Assembly: GCA_003971905.1 (NCBI GenBank)
Contig: RSEE01000061.1
Location: 248,001 to 312,000 of the forward strand
Direction: 5' to 3'
DNA: 64,000 bases
Origin: Moniliella sp. 'wahieum'
Taxonomy: Eukaryota; Basidiomycota; Moniliellomycetes; Moniliellales; Moniliellaceae
Part shown: piece by piece, positions 54,423 through 64,000 of the stretch
Layout of the letters: each line of letters starts with the position of its first letter
Position numbering within the stretch: the stretch's first letter is position 1
Translations under genes and position numbers: made by a program
The notes under the pieces: model-generated
What the model saw: the letters and a program-made list of their open reading frames with translations, nothing else
Database searches by the model: none
Told to the model about the DNA's origin: nothing

Positions 54423-54967
54423 GGGGACGTGCCTGACTGTTGGCATTGTCCACCCCGACCGGAATTGTCTACTATGATCTGAACTGGCACTGCCCGCGTG
54501 TGCCCCACTAATAGCAACAATTGAATTGGTTCGTCATGTGCTTTTAGGCTTGTCGATCGTACCCCGTAGAGGAGATGCGTCATGACGGATGGCCCTGAGG
54601 GCTCCGATCGCACTGATGGGCTTCAACCTCAACAGCTTAACCCATCAGGCAACGATCAGATGGCTTGCCAGGAGAACTACATAGGGAAGAGCAGGACTAA
54701 ACGTTTACACCTGGACACTTGAATTTAACTTGGAGGACAACTGTCGTGCCCGCTGGGCGGCCGCAGATCCATCATCTCCGCGAACACTCGCCAGGTGCGG
54801 GGGGGCGCAAGCTACCAGTCTCCGCTGTAGATGTACATGTCGCAATTGAAATTGCAAGCCGACCTTCTTTCTTCGCCTTCTCATCTCGTAAACTGGTTTT
54901 TTTTCCCCGGCCCGCTTCCTAGCCACCATCCCCACCGCTCCTTGATTCAACCCTTGCCTCCCTTATA
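54423..54967. promoter_or_regulatory. Intergenic region and GGC1 promoter
   Basis: No gene recognised. A pyrimidine-rich tract and TTATAATGG at about 54962 lie directly before the carrier gene; the TATAA is too close to the ATG to serve as a TATA box. Confidence 0.45.
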
Positions 54968-55853
54968 ATGGCGCCGCACCTCGATGGTCCCCGTCGCGAG
55001 AGCGAACGCTCGCATTGCTGGCTCGGGTGTCAGCGGCATTGCCGAGCTCTTCGTCTTCCACCCTGTGGACACGATTGCCAAGCGTCTGATGAGCAACAAG
55101 GATGCGTCCAAGTCGCTTACCCAGGTCATTTTCAAGGAAAAGGCCACCGCACCCATCGGCACCAAGGCGCTCTCTCTCTTCCCTGGGCTCGGGTATGCGG
55201 CTGGGTACAAGGTTCTGCAGCGTGTGTACAAGTTTGGTGGTCAGCCTTTTATCAACGACTACCTCCGCACCCACTATGGCCAAGCCTTTACCAACACCTT
55301 TGGTGAGCGCAACGGCAAGTCGATGATGCAGGCCACGGCCGGATCTCTCACCGGTATCGGTGAGGTGGTTCTCCTCCCGCTCGACGTGCTTAAGATCAAG
55401 CGCCAGACCAACCCTGAGGCTTTCCGTTCGCGTGGCTTCTTGCGCATCGTTAAGGACGAAGGCTTTGCCCTGTACCGCGGATGGGGCTGGACCATGGCCC
55501 GCAACGCCCCGGCTCGTTCGCCCTCTTTGGTGGCTCTGCATTCACCAAGGAGTACCTCTTTGGTCTGAGCGACTACAGCTCGGCCACCTGGAGCCAAAAC
55601 TTTGCCGCTCGATTGGTGGTGCCGTGGCGTCCATTACTGTCTCTGCTCCATTGGACGTGGTCAAGACCCGCATCCAGAACGCCAACTTTGAGTCCAACGT
55701 TGGTGGCTTTACGATCATCAAGGACATGGTCAAGAACGAGGGAGTGGGCGCTTTCTTCAAGGGTCTCACCCCAAGATTCTCGTCGTTGGACCGAAGCTGG
55801 TCTTCAGCTTCACTCTTGCCCAGTCGCTCCCCCTCTTTGGCAAGCACATCTAA
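54968..55853 (+). CDS. GGC1: Mitochondrial GTP/GDP carrier
   Basis: Inner-membrane carrier that imports GTP into mitochondria in exchange for GDP; in yeast its loss disturbs iron homeostasis and mtDNA. Three mitochondrial-carrier signatures are visible: FHPVDTIAKRLMSN, LLPLDVLKIKRQTNPEAF and SAPLDVVKTRIQNANF. Ggc1-specific blocks are LFPGLGYAAGYKVLQRVYKF, ATAGSLTGIGEVVLLPLDV, YRGWGWTMARNAPGSFALF and GPKLVFSFTLAQSLPLFGK. It ends FGKHI; about 295 codons, standard for the family. No intron seen. The ATG at 54968 gives a short leader but needs one indel; the ATG at 54984 is in frame directly. Frame slips occur near 55508, 55605 and 55785. Confidence 0.95.
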
Positions 55854-58800
55854 TGGCCCTGTACCACCTAAAAGTCCCTGTCTCCCCTACGGGTGCACAT
55901 GTCTTGCTCTAGGAGGCACATGCTATCATTCCCATATGCTTCACTGCTCTCAGCAACGACACCAACTTGTGCTCCTAGCCGGACGATCTAGTCAGGGGAG
56001 ATGCCGTAGTTCAACCCGTAGCTGCCCCGCAGGCTGCATTCCATTCAGCAGTCGCAGCATTGCAGTACAGCATCGACTGTCTCGCCCCGTCTGGAATCAG
56101 CCGCAGCACTATACTGTTAGCGCCATGATGCATGCATGAGATAGATCCTGCGCCCTTTTAATGTTACGGGAGAAACGAGATCTGAGAATAGACTGATGGT
56201 GGCCAAAAGGATCAAGCGCAGCCGATTGGCTTTCAAAGGCATTGCGCGCCGAGCTCGCAGTTGGGTTGCGGTAGACACAGGGTTTGGCCAAAAACTGCGC
56301 GCAATGGGCATGCCTGGAAGCATCATCTATCGTACCCTATAGCGTTGGGCCAAAGGGGTCTTGGCCGGGCGGGGAGTACATCGGCAACACGGATAAGTTG
56401 CCGGCTAACTAGGGATTCTCTTTCAACACTAGTCCGACGGGAGAGACGGGGGGTGTTTCGATGATCGATGATCAATGATTAATGAGAGGCCTCCGAAATG
56501 AGGGCCTCGTGCCCTATGTCCGGGAAAGTATCCGCAATGCCCCGTAACGCGTAACGCATAAGGAGTAACTAGTTCCTTCGACCCTTCCTACAGAAGACTC
56601 TAGAGACGGCTAACATGTAACAACGCGCACACATGCCCCGCATCTGCTCTGTGTGATGTATATGGTCCGACCTCCAACCCTCCCATGTGGTTCTGCCCCT
56701 GTCGTCAGTCCTCAGGGCCTCAGGCACCTCTCCACGCTCACGTGGAATGGAACCATCAGTGCATCATCCATCATCGCCTCCCTTTCTCACGCTGTCTACA
56801 TTTATTAGCTTCAAGCTTCTTAAGCCTCAAGCTTCAAGCTTCAAGTTGAAGGTCTGGGAGATCCAGGGTCAAAGAGCCGATCCTGCACCAAGCTTCGTAA
56901 GCCTCCGAGGGCGACACGACACGTTACACATGCCCCTTATGGTGTCGGCTCCGGCAGGGAGGGGAGTCCTACCGCCGTAGGGTAGGTGGAGCCAGGGCCC
57001 AGGGAGGCAGACGGACGAGTGCAACCAGGTGTAGCGCGTAGCCTCAACGTGTTCAGATCTCAGAGGAGACTAGATGAGCCCTACCCTGCCCCTGTAAAAG
57101 ATCAACTAGAGACCGAGAGTCCGAGAGACCGAGAGACCGAGAGAAGGGAGATGGTGTTGGCCCAGCCTTTTAGTCCAGGCCCAGCGCCCCGCTGTTTTCT
57201 GTACCACGCAGCCCAGTGGCACGCGCAGCGCCAAGACGCCATACATCCCGGGATTTCTCCCAAGCTCCAGCCTCCTGTGACCTGTGACCTTCAAGGGCGA
57301 CAGGCAACACGCTTCCCCTATAGGTTCTGCCCTCCCATGTCGGTTTCAGCTACGCCGATTGCAGATGGTAAAATGCCAACTTGCCAAAAGAGGAGTCCGA
57401 TAGGGGGAGGCCAGGAAGGAAGAGCCGTATGGATAGGAAGCAACAGGAGACAAAGTGGCCTGAGGCAGAACCACGCAAGGTTCAGACAGCTGTATGACAT
57501 TACACCAGCCCAGGCCATGCCAAGGAAGAGACGGTGCATGAGGTGCATGCGGCATGAGGCATGTGGTGGCGATCTACTGGTGGAGAACATAGCTCCCTCG
57601 GTATCCCGGGTATGTGTGCTGATGATGGGCGGTGTATGCAGCGCACTCTCTCTCAGTCTCATCGACGCAGGAAGAAGGCTGGTCCAAGGGTAGCAACAAG
57701 TGGGAACGAGGGTGTGGCAGAGCGAGAGAATGGCCCTGTCGGGTGCGTGGCGCTCGTGTACGATGCACCTCCCCCGGTCCCCACGGCGCGTGGTGTGGGC
57801 AGCAATGGAAGGCGATGGAACATGGAGGACCCAGCGGCCCTCCCATCCGGCATGCTGCGTCCAGGCTGCCTGCAGGTGCACGTGCACGGCAGCCAGTGCC
57901 TGACGCATGCAGCATGATGCAGGGTGCACGTGATGCGCGTTGCTTCCATCAAGCTCATCAAGCTTTAAGCTTCAAGCAACGACGCATAAGCTCGACGAGG
58001 TGGGTTTGCATATGCGTGAAAGCGAATGATCAACGAGGACGTGAAACGTTAATGATGTTCATGATGAATGACGCGTGACGCAGCCGCGATGATCGATGAC
58101 CTCGATGGCCAGCCTGAGGCGCGCCTGACTGACGAGACAGGCTGAATGTGTTAGACGTCCAAGTGCTGTGCGCTCGCTCAGGCTCAACACCTGTTCAGCT
58201 GCCAGTCACTCAGCCGCTCAGCCTGAGCACCGAGCACGTCTGAGTACCTGAGGACTGGTCCTGAGGCCGAAGCCCGAGTTACCGAGTTACTGAGTACTGA
58301 TGGTGTGCTGATCGCTGATCGATTGGCTGCGGATGCTCGATGCATGGGCATCAGAGATCTGACTACTTGGCTATGTAGGGCTGAGGCAATGCAAGTATGT
58401 ATACGGCGTGGATGCGTGAAAGTGGCTATGGTATAGGGAGGCTTGAAGCTTGAAGCTTGACGAGGTGGATGAGTTGGATGAGATGGATGCGACATGTGAG
58501 ATGCGCATGCGTACGGTTTCCAGGCAGGGCGACCGGTGGAGAGTAGGGTACCAGTGTTGGATGGGCCGGCTGGGCAGTGCCGGCTGCCAAGCGGACTTTT
58601 GCAGCTACTCTCTGACTTGGCAGTTCATCTGCAACAATCCTCCCGGTGTGAAAGAGCCTGATTCACTGATTAACTGATTGACCTGGCTATCGAGATGAAT
58701 GTGGCGCGGCAGATGTGGATGGATGGCGACACAGCAGGGGCGGGGAAAAGAAAGGTGGAAGATCGGCGGGGAAATGAGGCTAATAGAAAAACTTGCGCCC

Positions 58801-59299
58801 GAGCCCGAGGGCGCCGAGAGAAGCGGTGCCGCCGATTTCTGCCCCGCCGGCGCAGTGAATATGGAGCGCACGTTGATACGTTCGTTGATGCATGATGTGC
58901 TGGGGGCGTTGATATAATGATCCGTACTCAGTGGATACGTTGATAGTCGCGTCGTCACGCGTCAGGTGTCAGGGCCTCAGGGCCTGCTCGAATGATTACT
59001 ACCTGACGATTAACTATGAACTGGCTCACACTCGCCCTGTACGGCGGGCGGGGTGGCTTGCGGGGGCTTGCGGCCGCACGCTGCGCCTACAACCATCGTC
59101 ATCGATCATCGATCATCTGCCCTCGCACCCCCCGCGTACCCGGCCCTGCCCGACACCCGAGCCAGACAGGTCACGGTCAGCCCGCCAGGCAAGCAACGCC
59201 CACGATTAATGATGAGCGCATGATGAGCAGCCATCATGCATCATGCATCAGCGGTCATCTCGTTTGAAAGACCCGAGCCCAGACGAGACGAGCTCACCA
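55854..59299. other. Gene-poor intergenic region with short palindromic repeats
   Basis: No recognisable gene in about 3.4 kb. Tandem AAGCTTCA words (HindIII-like palindromes) occur at 56810-56845, 57955-57977 and 58440-58462. ATCGATGATCAATGATTAAT lies at about 56460-56482. CTCAGGGCCTCAGG-type words occur near 56710 and 58970. Open frames at 56986-57693 and 57632-58078 look like composition effects. Confidence 0.55.
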
Positions 59300-59304
59300 T
59301 ATAA
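59300..59304 (+). promoter_or_regulatory. TATA box candidate
   Basis: TATAA precedes the possible lipocalin-like gene by about 35-200 nt, depending on which start is used. Confidence 0.35.
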
Positions 59305-59334
59305 CCCCCACACCACTCCCTGTGTGCCCACTCC

Positions 59335-60061
59335 TTGTCTTCTCCCACCCGCCACCACCACCACACCACCACCACCGCTGCCGGCCACCGCTCCCGGATA
59401 CCCCTCTCAGCTCCACCCTCGTGTCTGCCATCGCCATCATGCCATCGCCATTACCCTCGGCTGCCACCGCCACTCCGCCTTCCTCCATCACATCCATGGG
59501 GAGCAGGCCTCGACCAGTACTGCTGCCACCGAGCCCGACAACCACCTCGACCTCGCCTTCAACCCCATGCACCCTTCCCGGCTGGTCTCTTTCCGCGCCT
59601 CGTTGGCACCTGGAGTCTGGAGCGCGTTGTGGCCACCCAGCCACTGGCCAAGTCCTCGACGCACCCCTCGGGCCTTGTCCCCACGGTCTCCTCATCTACA
59701 GCCCAGACGGCTACGTCACCACTTCCATCGAAGGCACCGGACGGCCCATCTTGTACACTGGCCCTTTGAGCTTGCCACCCAAACACTCGCCACGCTCACC
59801 CGATGCACTTTGTTTTGACATGCTCGACTCTTCCATCCCCCCGAAGAGATTGGCACCATCCTTCGACGCGAGCTCAAAATCATTGGCTCTGGGCCTCATC
59901 GTCTCTTGGCCATGCACATGCCCGATAGGGGAAAGGCGTACGTGTTCTCCCCCCTTCCATCTCGCACCCCCCCCCCCCCCGCCTCATGTACTGACCCCAA
60001 GTGCCTTCCACAGTGGTCTCTCGACTTGCATTGGCGACGTCAACAGGTGTTTTCCTTCTGA
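59335..60061 (+). CDS. Possible lipocalin-like domain protein (frame-broken)
   Basis: The pieces LVGTWSLERVVATQ and HGLLIYSPDGYVTTSIEGTG resemble the opening strands of the small lipocalin-like domain (LVGTW... and GxLIYxPDGxM) found in fungi and bacteria. Continuing in other frames, SSIPPEEIGTILRRELKIIG and PHRLLAMHMPDRGKA would be later strands. A probable intron at 59938-60013 (76 nt) precedes WSLDLHWRRQQ and a stop at 60061. The start is unclear: the region before LVGTW is Pro/Thr-rich in every frame, and MGSRPRP or an earlier ATG could be used. Function and ligand are unknown. At least three frame slips (near 59605, 59670 and 59775) are needed, so the assignment is tentative. Confidence 0.45.
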
Positions 60062-62889
60062 ACCTCCTTGCCGTCTCCCTCGCTAGTCTCCGCTCTTACC
60101 GTTGTCATGCTGGTACATACCCACCCCCTCTATTCCCATCGTCTTTGCTCCAGCAACCTTTGTTGGCCCAGCTGGATTCGGCTGGATCCTGCTGGCACAA
60201 TGGTTCTGCTTGGATGCTGATCCCGCCGGCCGAGGTTGTCTGCCTATCATACGCCTGTCTGTCTCGTTGTATACTATTACTACCATCTCACAAAGTTATC
60301 TCATCATCTCGCTTTTTGGGTTGGTATACTATAGGCGAACAGTAGGCCCACAGCTGAAGGTCTACTGCGGTTACACTCACACATTGTGCTTGCCAAAGCA
60401 AACATATAATGAGATCACCCGCCGCCAAAAGTGTATCTATCGCCAGGCGACGATCCATGCCACCACCGGCCGGGGGCCACTCGTCGCATCATATTTATAC
60501 ACCCAAACTGGTGCACCGGAACTGATTTTCGCGGGGAGGATGGGTCTGTTCACAGCACCCATGCTGCCATCCTGACTACAGCAACATGATGGTCGACCTA
60601 ACTCTCTATGCCAAAACCAGCTCCAAAACTCGTCAAGGAGAGTGGCCCAATCGTTAGCAGATGGAGGTTCCCCTCGGCTCGTCGGTGGATGGGCTATGTT
60701 CCATCCGTTTCGAGGACCGCTCAGCTACCAAATCAGGAACAACACCTATACAATACTACATGTGAAGGACGGCGTGTGTGTCGCTGCGCGAGTCGCTCAA
60801 TCAGCCCGACCTTGAACAGGTGAATCATCATCATGGACCAGCCTTGTTAGTATGCTCTCTTTCCTGTTGATATGCTATCCTCTGGATCTGTTCAAATGAA
60901 GCGTTTTCACCCATCGGCTCGACCTCTTGAGAGTGGATCGTCACCTCTCGACCATGATGAGAGGAACACCCCAGTTGAGAGACGAATGGTGTGTAGGCTT
61001 TATTTGGGAATACACACTTTGCCATCTGGGTTGGCGTCTCTCGTATAGGCACGCGCACCATCAGTAAAGTGCCATATGCGAAGGCTATATGTTCCGAGCG
61101 TGCAGTCAAAACAAAAAGCCCTTGGAGATTCTCACGAGTAACATTCTTGATGCCTTTACCACATCGAGACACTCAAAGTATAGATATTTCATTGGCGTTA
61201 TGGATCAGACGGTCCCAAACCGCCAGTGGGAACAACGGGACTACACACTTTCCTTATTCACATCCAGCACTCCCATTTACCACAGCTAACCTGCCAGCCA
61301 AAAGACTTGGACGTGAACGTCTGTGGCCAGGTAAGAAAATTGTTGAGATAAACTATGTTTCCAAGACGTCTGTGGTTGACGGTCGGCTAACTTCTCTCCC
61401 CCGTGAGCGATTCAGGGTGCGAGAAACTCAAAGTCATTACGGCCCGGTTCGACATGATGGACTCCCTTCATATATCACACCAGTCAACCGCAAAAAGCGT
61501 CTACAAACAAGTTGAGAGGGCGGGCCACGGTAGGAGGACAGGGTGCAGAAACGCGTATCTCCTCTGCCTCGAGGTATCCTATACCTTAACAGTACATTTC
61601 CCAATAACAAAACAATCCTGGAGATGCGAAACACCCAAGTGATCATATCCCGGTAATCCAATGAGTCAATCCCTGTTGGCAAACATATATGAGGTTGCGC
61701 ACCACACGTCGCTTTAGAGGTCATTAAGTTGCTCGAGGCTTTAAGGTTTAATGGACTCACAAGCGCAAGAGGACATTGCCAACTTGATGCATTCACCCTG
61801 CGTACTTAGAATGCAGAGCTCCCTGGCTTAAGCCTTTGCTTCATCGAGTTTACCCCGATGGAACTAACTGAGCCTGGTCAAGATCCTCCATTGTCATAAA
61901 CGTGCACGTTTCCGTGCTCGGCACTGAGGGGCCGACAATCTTCAGTATACTCACTGTACCCCCCCCTTCCCCGCCTCAATTCGCGGAAAGAGGAGTCGGA
62001 TACAACACCGCCGAAAACTCTTTTATCGCAGAGAAGGACCATTGAGCCTTCGCGTGCCCAACGGTTTTAGTTATGAAAGGAGGCCTGGCAGGCATTTTCT
62101 CCAAACCCACACTTCTGTGCAACGTCAATGAAGGATGAGAACGAAGGCAGAGTGCAACGTCGCAATATTCCCCCGAGAGCCAGTACTTGTCCCTGCTCTT
62201 CTCAGCAGGTACAGATGGGGAAACCGCCTCCGTCAGTGCGTTGCCTCGAGCTTCCTTGCCGTCAAGCCACCCAGACAACCCCTGTCAAATGAATTGGTCG
62301 GAGAATAGACCAGTGTGGGTATAGGCATCCTTCTCGACTTCTTGATATGTATTGAAAAGTTGGACAAAGATGCTGGCGGCAGTTACATCCGTCGAGAGCA
62401 GGTCGATTGAGGTGATCGAGCCTGTGTTCATGTTCTGTAACCCGTAGAGGGATACGAATGCTAAGGGAACCGATTATGTGAAGGAGGAACATCTCAATCC
62501 ATCGGCCAGCACGGCTCTCTACAACGCTATCAAGAACGTACGCAAGGCGGTCCGTGTCTATTTCTCCGTACCTCCCGATGCAGATTCCAGGAACAGGCTG
62601 CCAACTCGACTTTGTTCAACCACCCCCCGACAGAGACGTCGTCAAGTGGTCGCAATTTGGGACGCTGCCGAGACACGAGAGATTGTGCTCAAAGGTGTCA
62701 AGCAGTGGAGGGCCGCAAGTTGTTGCCCCTGGGTAAGGCCGACGTAGAAGAAGCGCTCATAGTGCAAAATGGGAGGAACGTTTCCTGGCTCGACACCCCC
62801 CTCGACCACCTTGCCTTCAACGTAGGCCTTCGTTAAAAAGTACCGAGCAAAAAATGCATGCATGATGATTCAGAACTTCCTCCTCTTTC
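60062..62889. other. A/T-richer region without recognisable gene
   Basis: Short open frames occur on both strands (for example 61069-61515 + and 61437-61796 -), none with a family match. The base composition is visibly less G/C-rich than the gene-bearing parts. A pyrimidine-rich acceptor-like site near 62582 precedes the frame PGTGCQLDFVQPPPDRDVV, which I cannot assign. Confidence 0.4.
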
Positions 62890-63661
62890 TTACTTGAATT
62901 CAAGCGTCCATGCGCTCCGCGGTTCAATCCCTTCATGGTAGTAGAGCGGGTCCTCTTTGGTCATGGTGAAGCCATGGTGTTCGTAAAAGGCCCGCGCATC
63001 CTGGTTGTTGGTTTGCATGTTGAGGTACACACACTCAATCGTGTATTCCTTTCCTTCCTTTCGCTTCCTTGCTCTCTTTGGTGCCCTTGGTGTCCTTGGC
63101 ATCCTTGCTCTCCTTCCCCCCTTGGCCTCCTTGGCCACGGGTGCTCCGGGCTCAGGGAGGGTGATAGTTGTGCCGGGCTTAGCAACCTCAAGCACGTTCT
63201 GGAGCATCTTAGTAGCTAGGTGAAGACGACGGTATGGCGCAAGCACACCCAAAGTCATGATGTATACCTTGAGTGTTGTCTCGGACGTAATCTCGTAGCG
63301 ACAGATAATATTCCCACCGGCAGGTCGTTGAAGTAGGCTGTACGCACGACAGGCCAGGCCAGGTCAGAACAGGACAGGGCAGGACGCGAACATGCCCAAC
63401 CCAAAGAAATGGAAACATACCAATTTTGTTGAGGGAGCGCACTTGAGGCCAGAGCGCTTCTTGGTAGAAGCGGTCTGAATAGACGACCGGGAAGAGGGCG
63501 GCGTGGAGCATTTTGACCTGACCGAGGTTGTTGGGGGTCATTTGGTCCAGCACCGTTTTGCGTGCCGCGACCAGTTCGCGGCGGACGGGCGCAACGGATG
63601 GGGCCGCCTTTCTGCCGCGTGTAGGAAACGACAATGGTGGGAGGGGCGGAAGGTCGACCAT
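62890..63661 (-). CDS. NAA50-type N-alpha-acetyltransferase (GNAT fold)
   Basis: Predicted N-terminal acetyltransferase of the Naa50 family, which acetylates Met-starting N-termini. A 35-residue leader precedes MTPNNLGQVKMLHAALFPVV and YSDRFYQEALW. An intron at 63338-63420 (83 nt) joins SLNKI to AYFNDLPVG. After one frame slip near 63313 come ICRYEITSETTLKVYIMTLG and VLAPYRRLHLATKMLQNVLE, the acetyl-CoA loop. A Lys/Arg-rich insertion of about 45 residues separates this from YLNMQTNNQDARAFYEHHGF and EDPLYYHEGIEPRSAWTLEF. About 229 codons, longer than human NAA50 because of the leader and insertion. The acetyl-CoA loop reads RRLHLA, with His where RxxGxG/A normally has its first Gly. It could be a diverged paralogue rather than Naa50 itself. 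Confidence 0.87.
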
Positions 63662-63900
63662 GGCTCGGGCAGTAGTGAGGATGGGCGTGGCTGCTCGTCT
63701 GCCTGGACTCGATTCGTAGCCAGTCGACGAGAGTGGTCCGCCCTATTCTCAGGTGGCACCGGTCTCAGCCATTAATCATTCCGCGCCGCCATTCCGCGCC
63801 TGCCCCCCCAATATGCCGCTTGCACGCGCTGATGGGCTGATGCACCGATGTTGGTTTGCTAGATGCCAGCTACTAGCGAGCCACCATCCCGCCTGCTGCC

Positions 63901-64000
63901 ATGAGTGGCGCCGACGTGTCTGCCGCCTCTTCTGCCTCTTCCGCGCCGGCCACTGCGCCCCGCCGGCTGGGGACACCACCACCACTAGCACACACGCCAG
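63901..64000 (+). CDS. Start of a gene cut by the window edge
   Basis: ATGAGTGGCGCC follows CTGCC and opens a frame of at least 33 codons, MSGADVSAASSASSAPATAP, with no stop before the window end. The Ser/Ala-rich start resembles N-termini of fungal proteins but is not diagnostic. It is divergent from the NAA50 gene with a spacing of about 240 bp. Confidence 0.4.
   Translation, partial: MSGADVSAASSASSAPATAPRRLGTPPPLAHTP

Overview
The window is nuclear DNA of a fungus, probably a basidiomycete. The fungal call is strong: a fungal-type GFA1 ending in KSVTVE, a GGC1 GTP/GDP carrier, ILV2, an RRM-R3H protein of the Cip/PIN4 type and a chromodomain Ty3/gypsy element. Introns are 52-83 nt with GT-AG ends and CTGAC or CTAAC branch sites. 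The basidiomycete placement rests mainly on the G-alpha sequence and is only moderate.

Layout. 0.7-1.8 kb: G-alpha (-). 4.3-4.5 kb: an LTR-like repeat. 5.3-18.4 kb: transketolase-family enzyme, RPN8 and NAC-alpha, then a 300-bp CCCTCG array in front of an RRM-R3H gene, and a DNAJC3-like ER co-chaperone (-) divergent from a BAX-inhibitor/TMBIM gene (+). 20.8-22.3 kb: a 5'-truncated GCN1 fragment. 23.3-25.2 kb: a flavin monooxygenase of Baeyer-Villiger type. 26.4-42.6 kb: two direct copies of a 3-kb ILV2 (acetolactate synthase) segment flank a 5'-truncated Ty3/gypsy chromovirus, which itself carries two nested solo LTRs. 42.8-55.9 kb: GFA1, a RanBP1/YRB1 gene (-) found only by joining frames and exons, full-length PRP8 and GGC1. 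55.9-64 kb: gene-poor DNA with a possible lipocalin-like gene, an NAA50-type N-acetyltransferase (-) and the start of one more gene at the right edge.

How the genes fit together. Most are unlinked housekeeping functions: hexosamine and branched-chain amino-acid synthesis, sugar phosphates, splicing, proteasome, nascent-chain handling, Ran cycle and mitochondrial GTP import. The clearest functional pairing is the ER co-chaperone and the TMBIM gene, which share a 0.4-kb promoter with four CACGTG boxes and one TGACGTGG box.

Caveat. Almost every conserved gene is broken by one- or two-base indels, after which the conserved protein resumes in another frame. Where the two ILV2 copies can be compared, every frame-breaking change is a missing base. 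I read this mainly as assembly error (uncorrected deletions), so broken genes are annotated as CDS unless other evidence suggests decay. The most interesting items are the ILV2 duplication with Ala at a classical herbicide-resistance site, the nested LTR insertions, the shared ER-stress-like promoter, the GCN1 fragment and a small gene with a 21-nt microexon.
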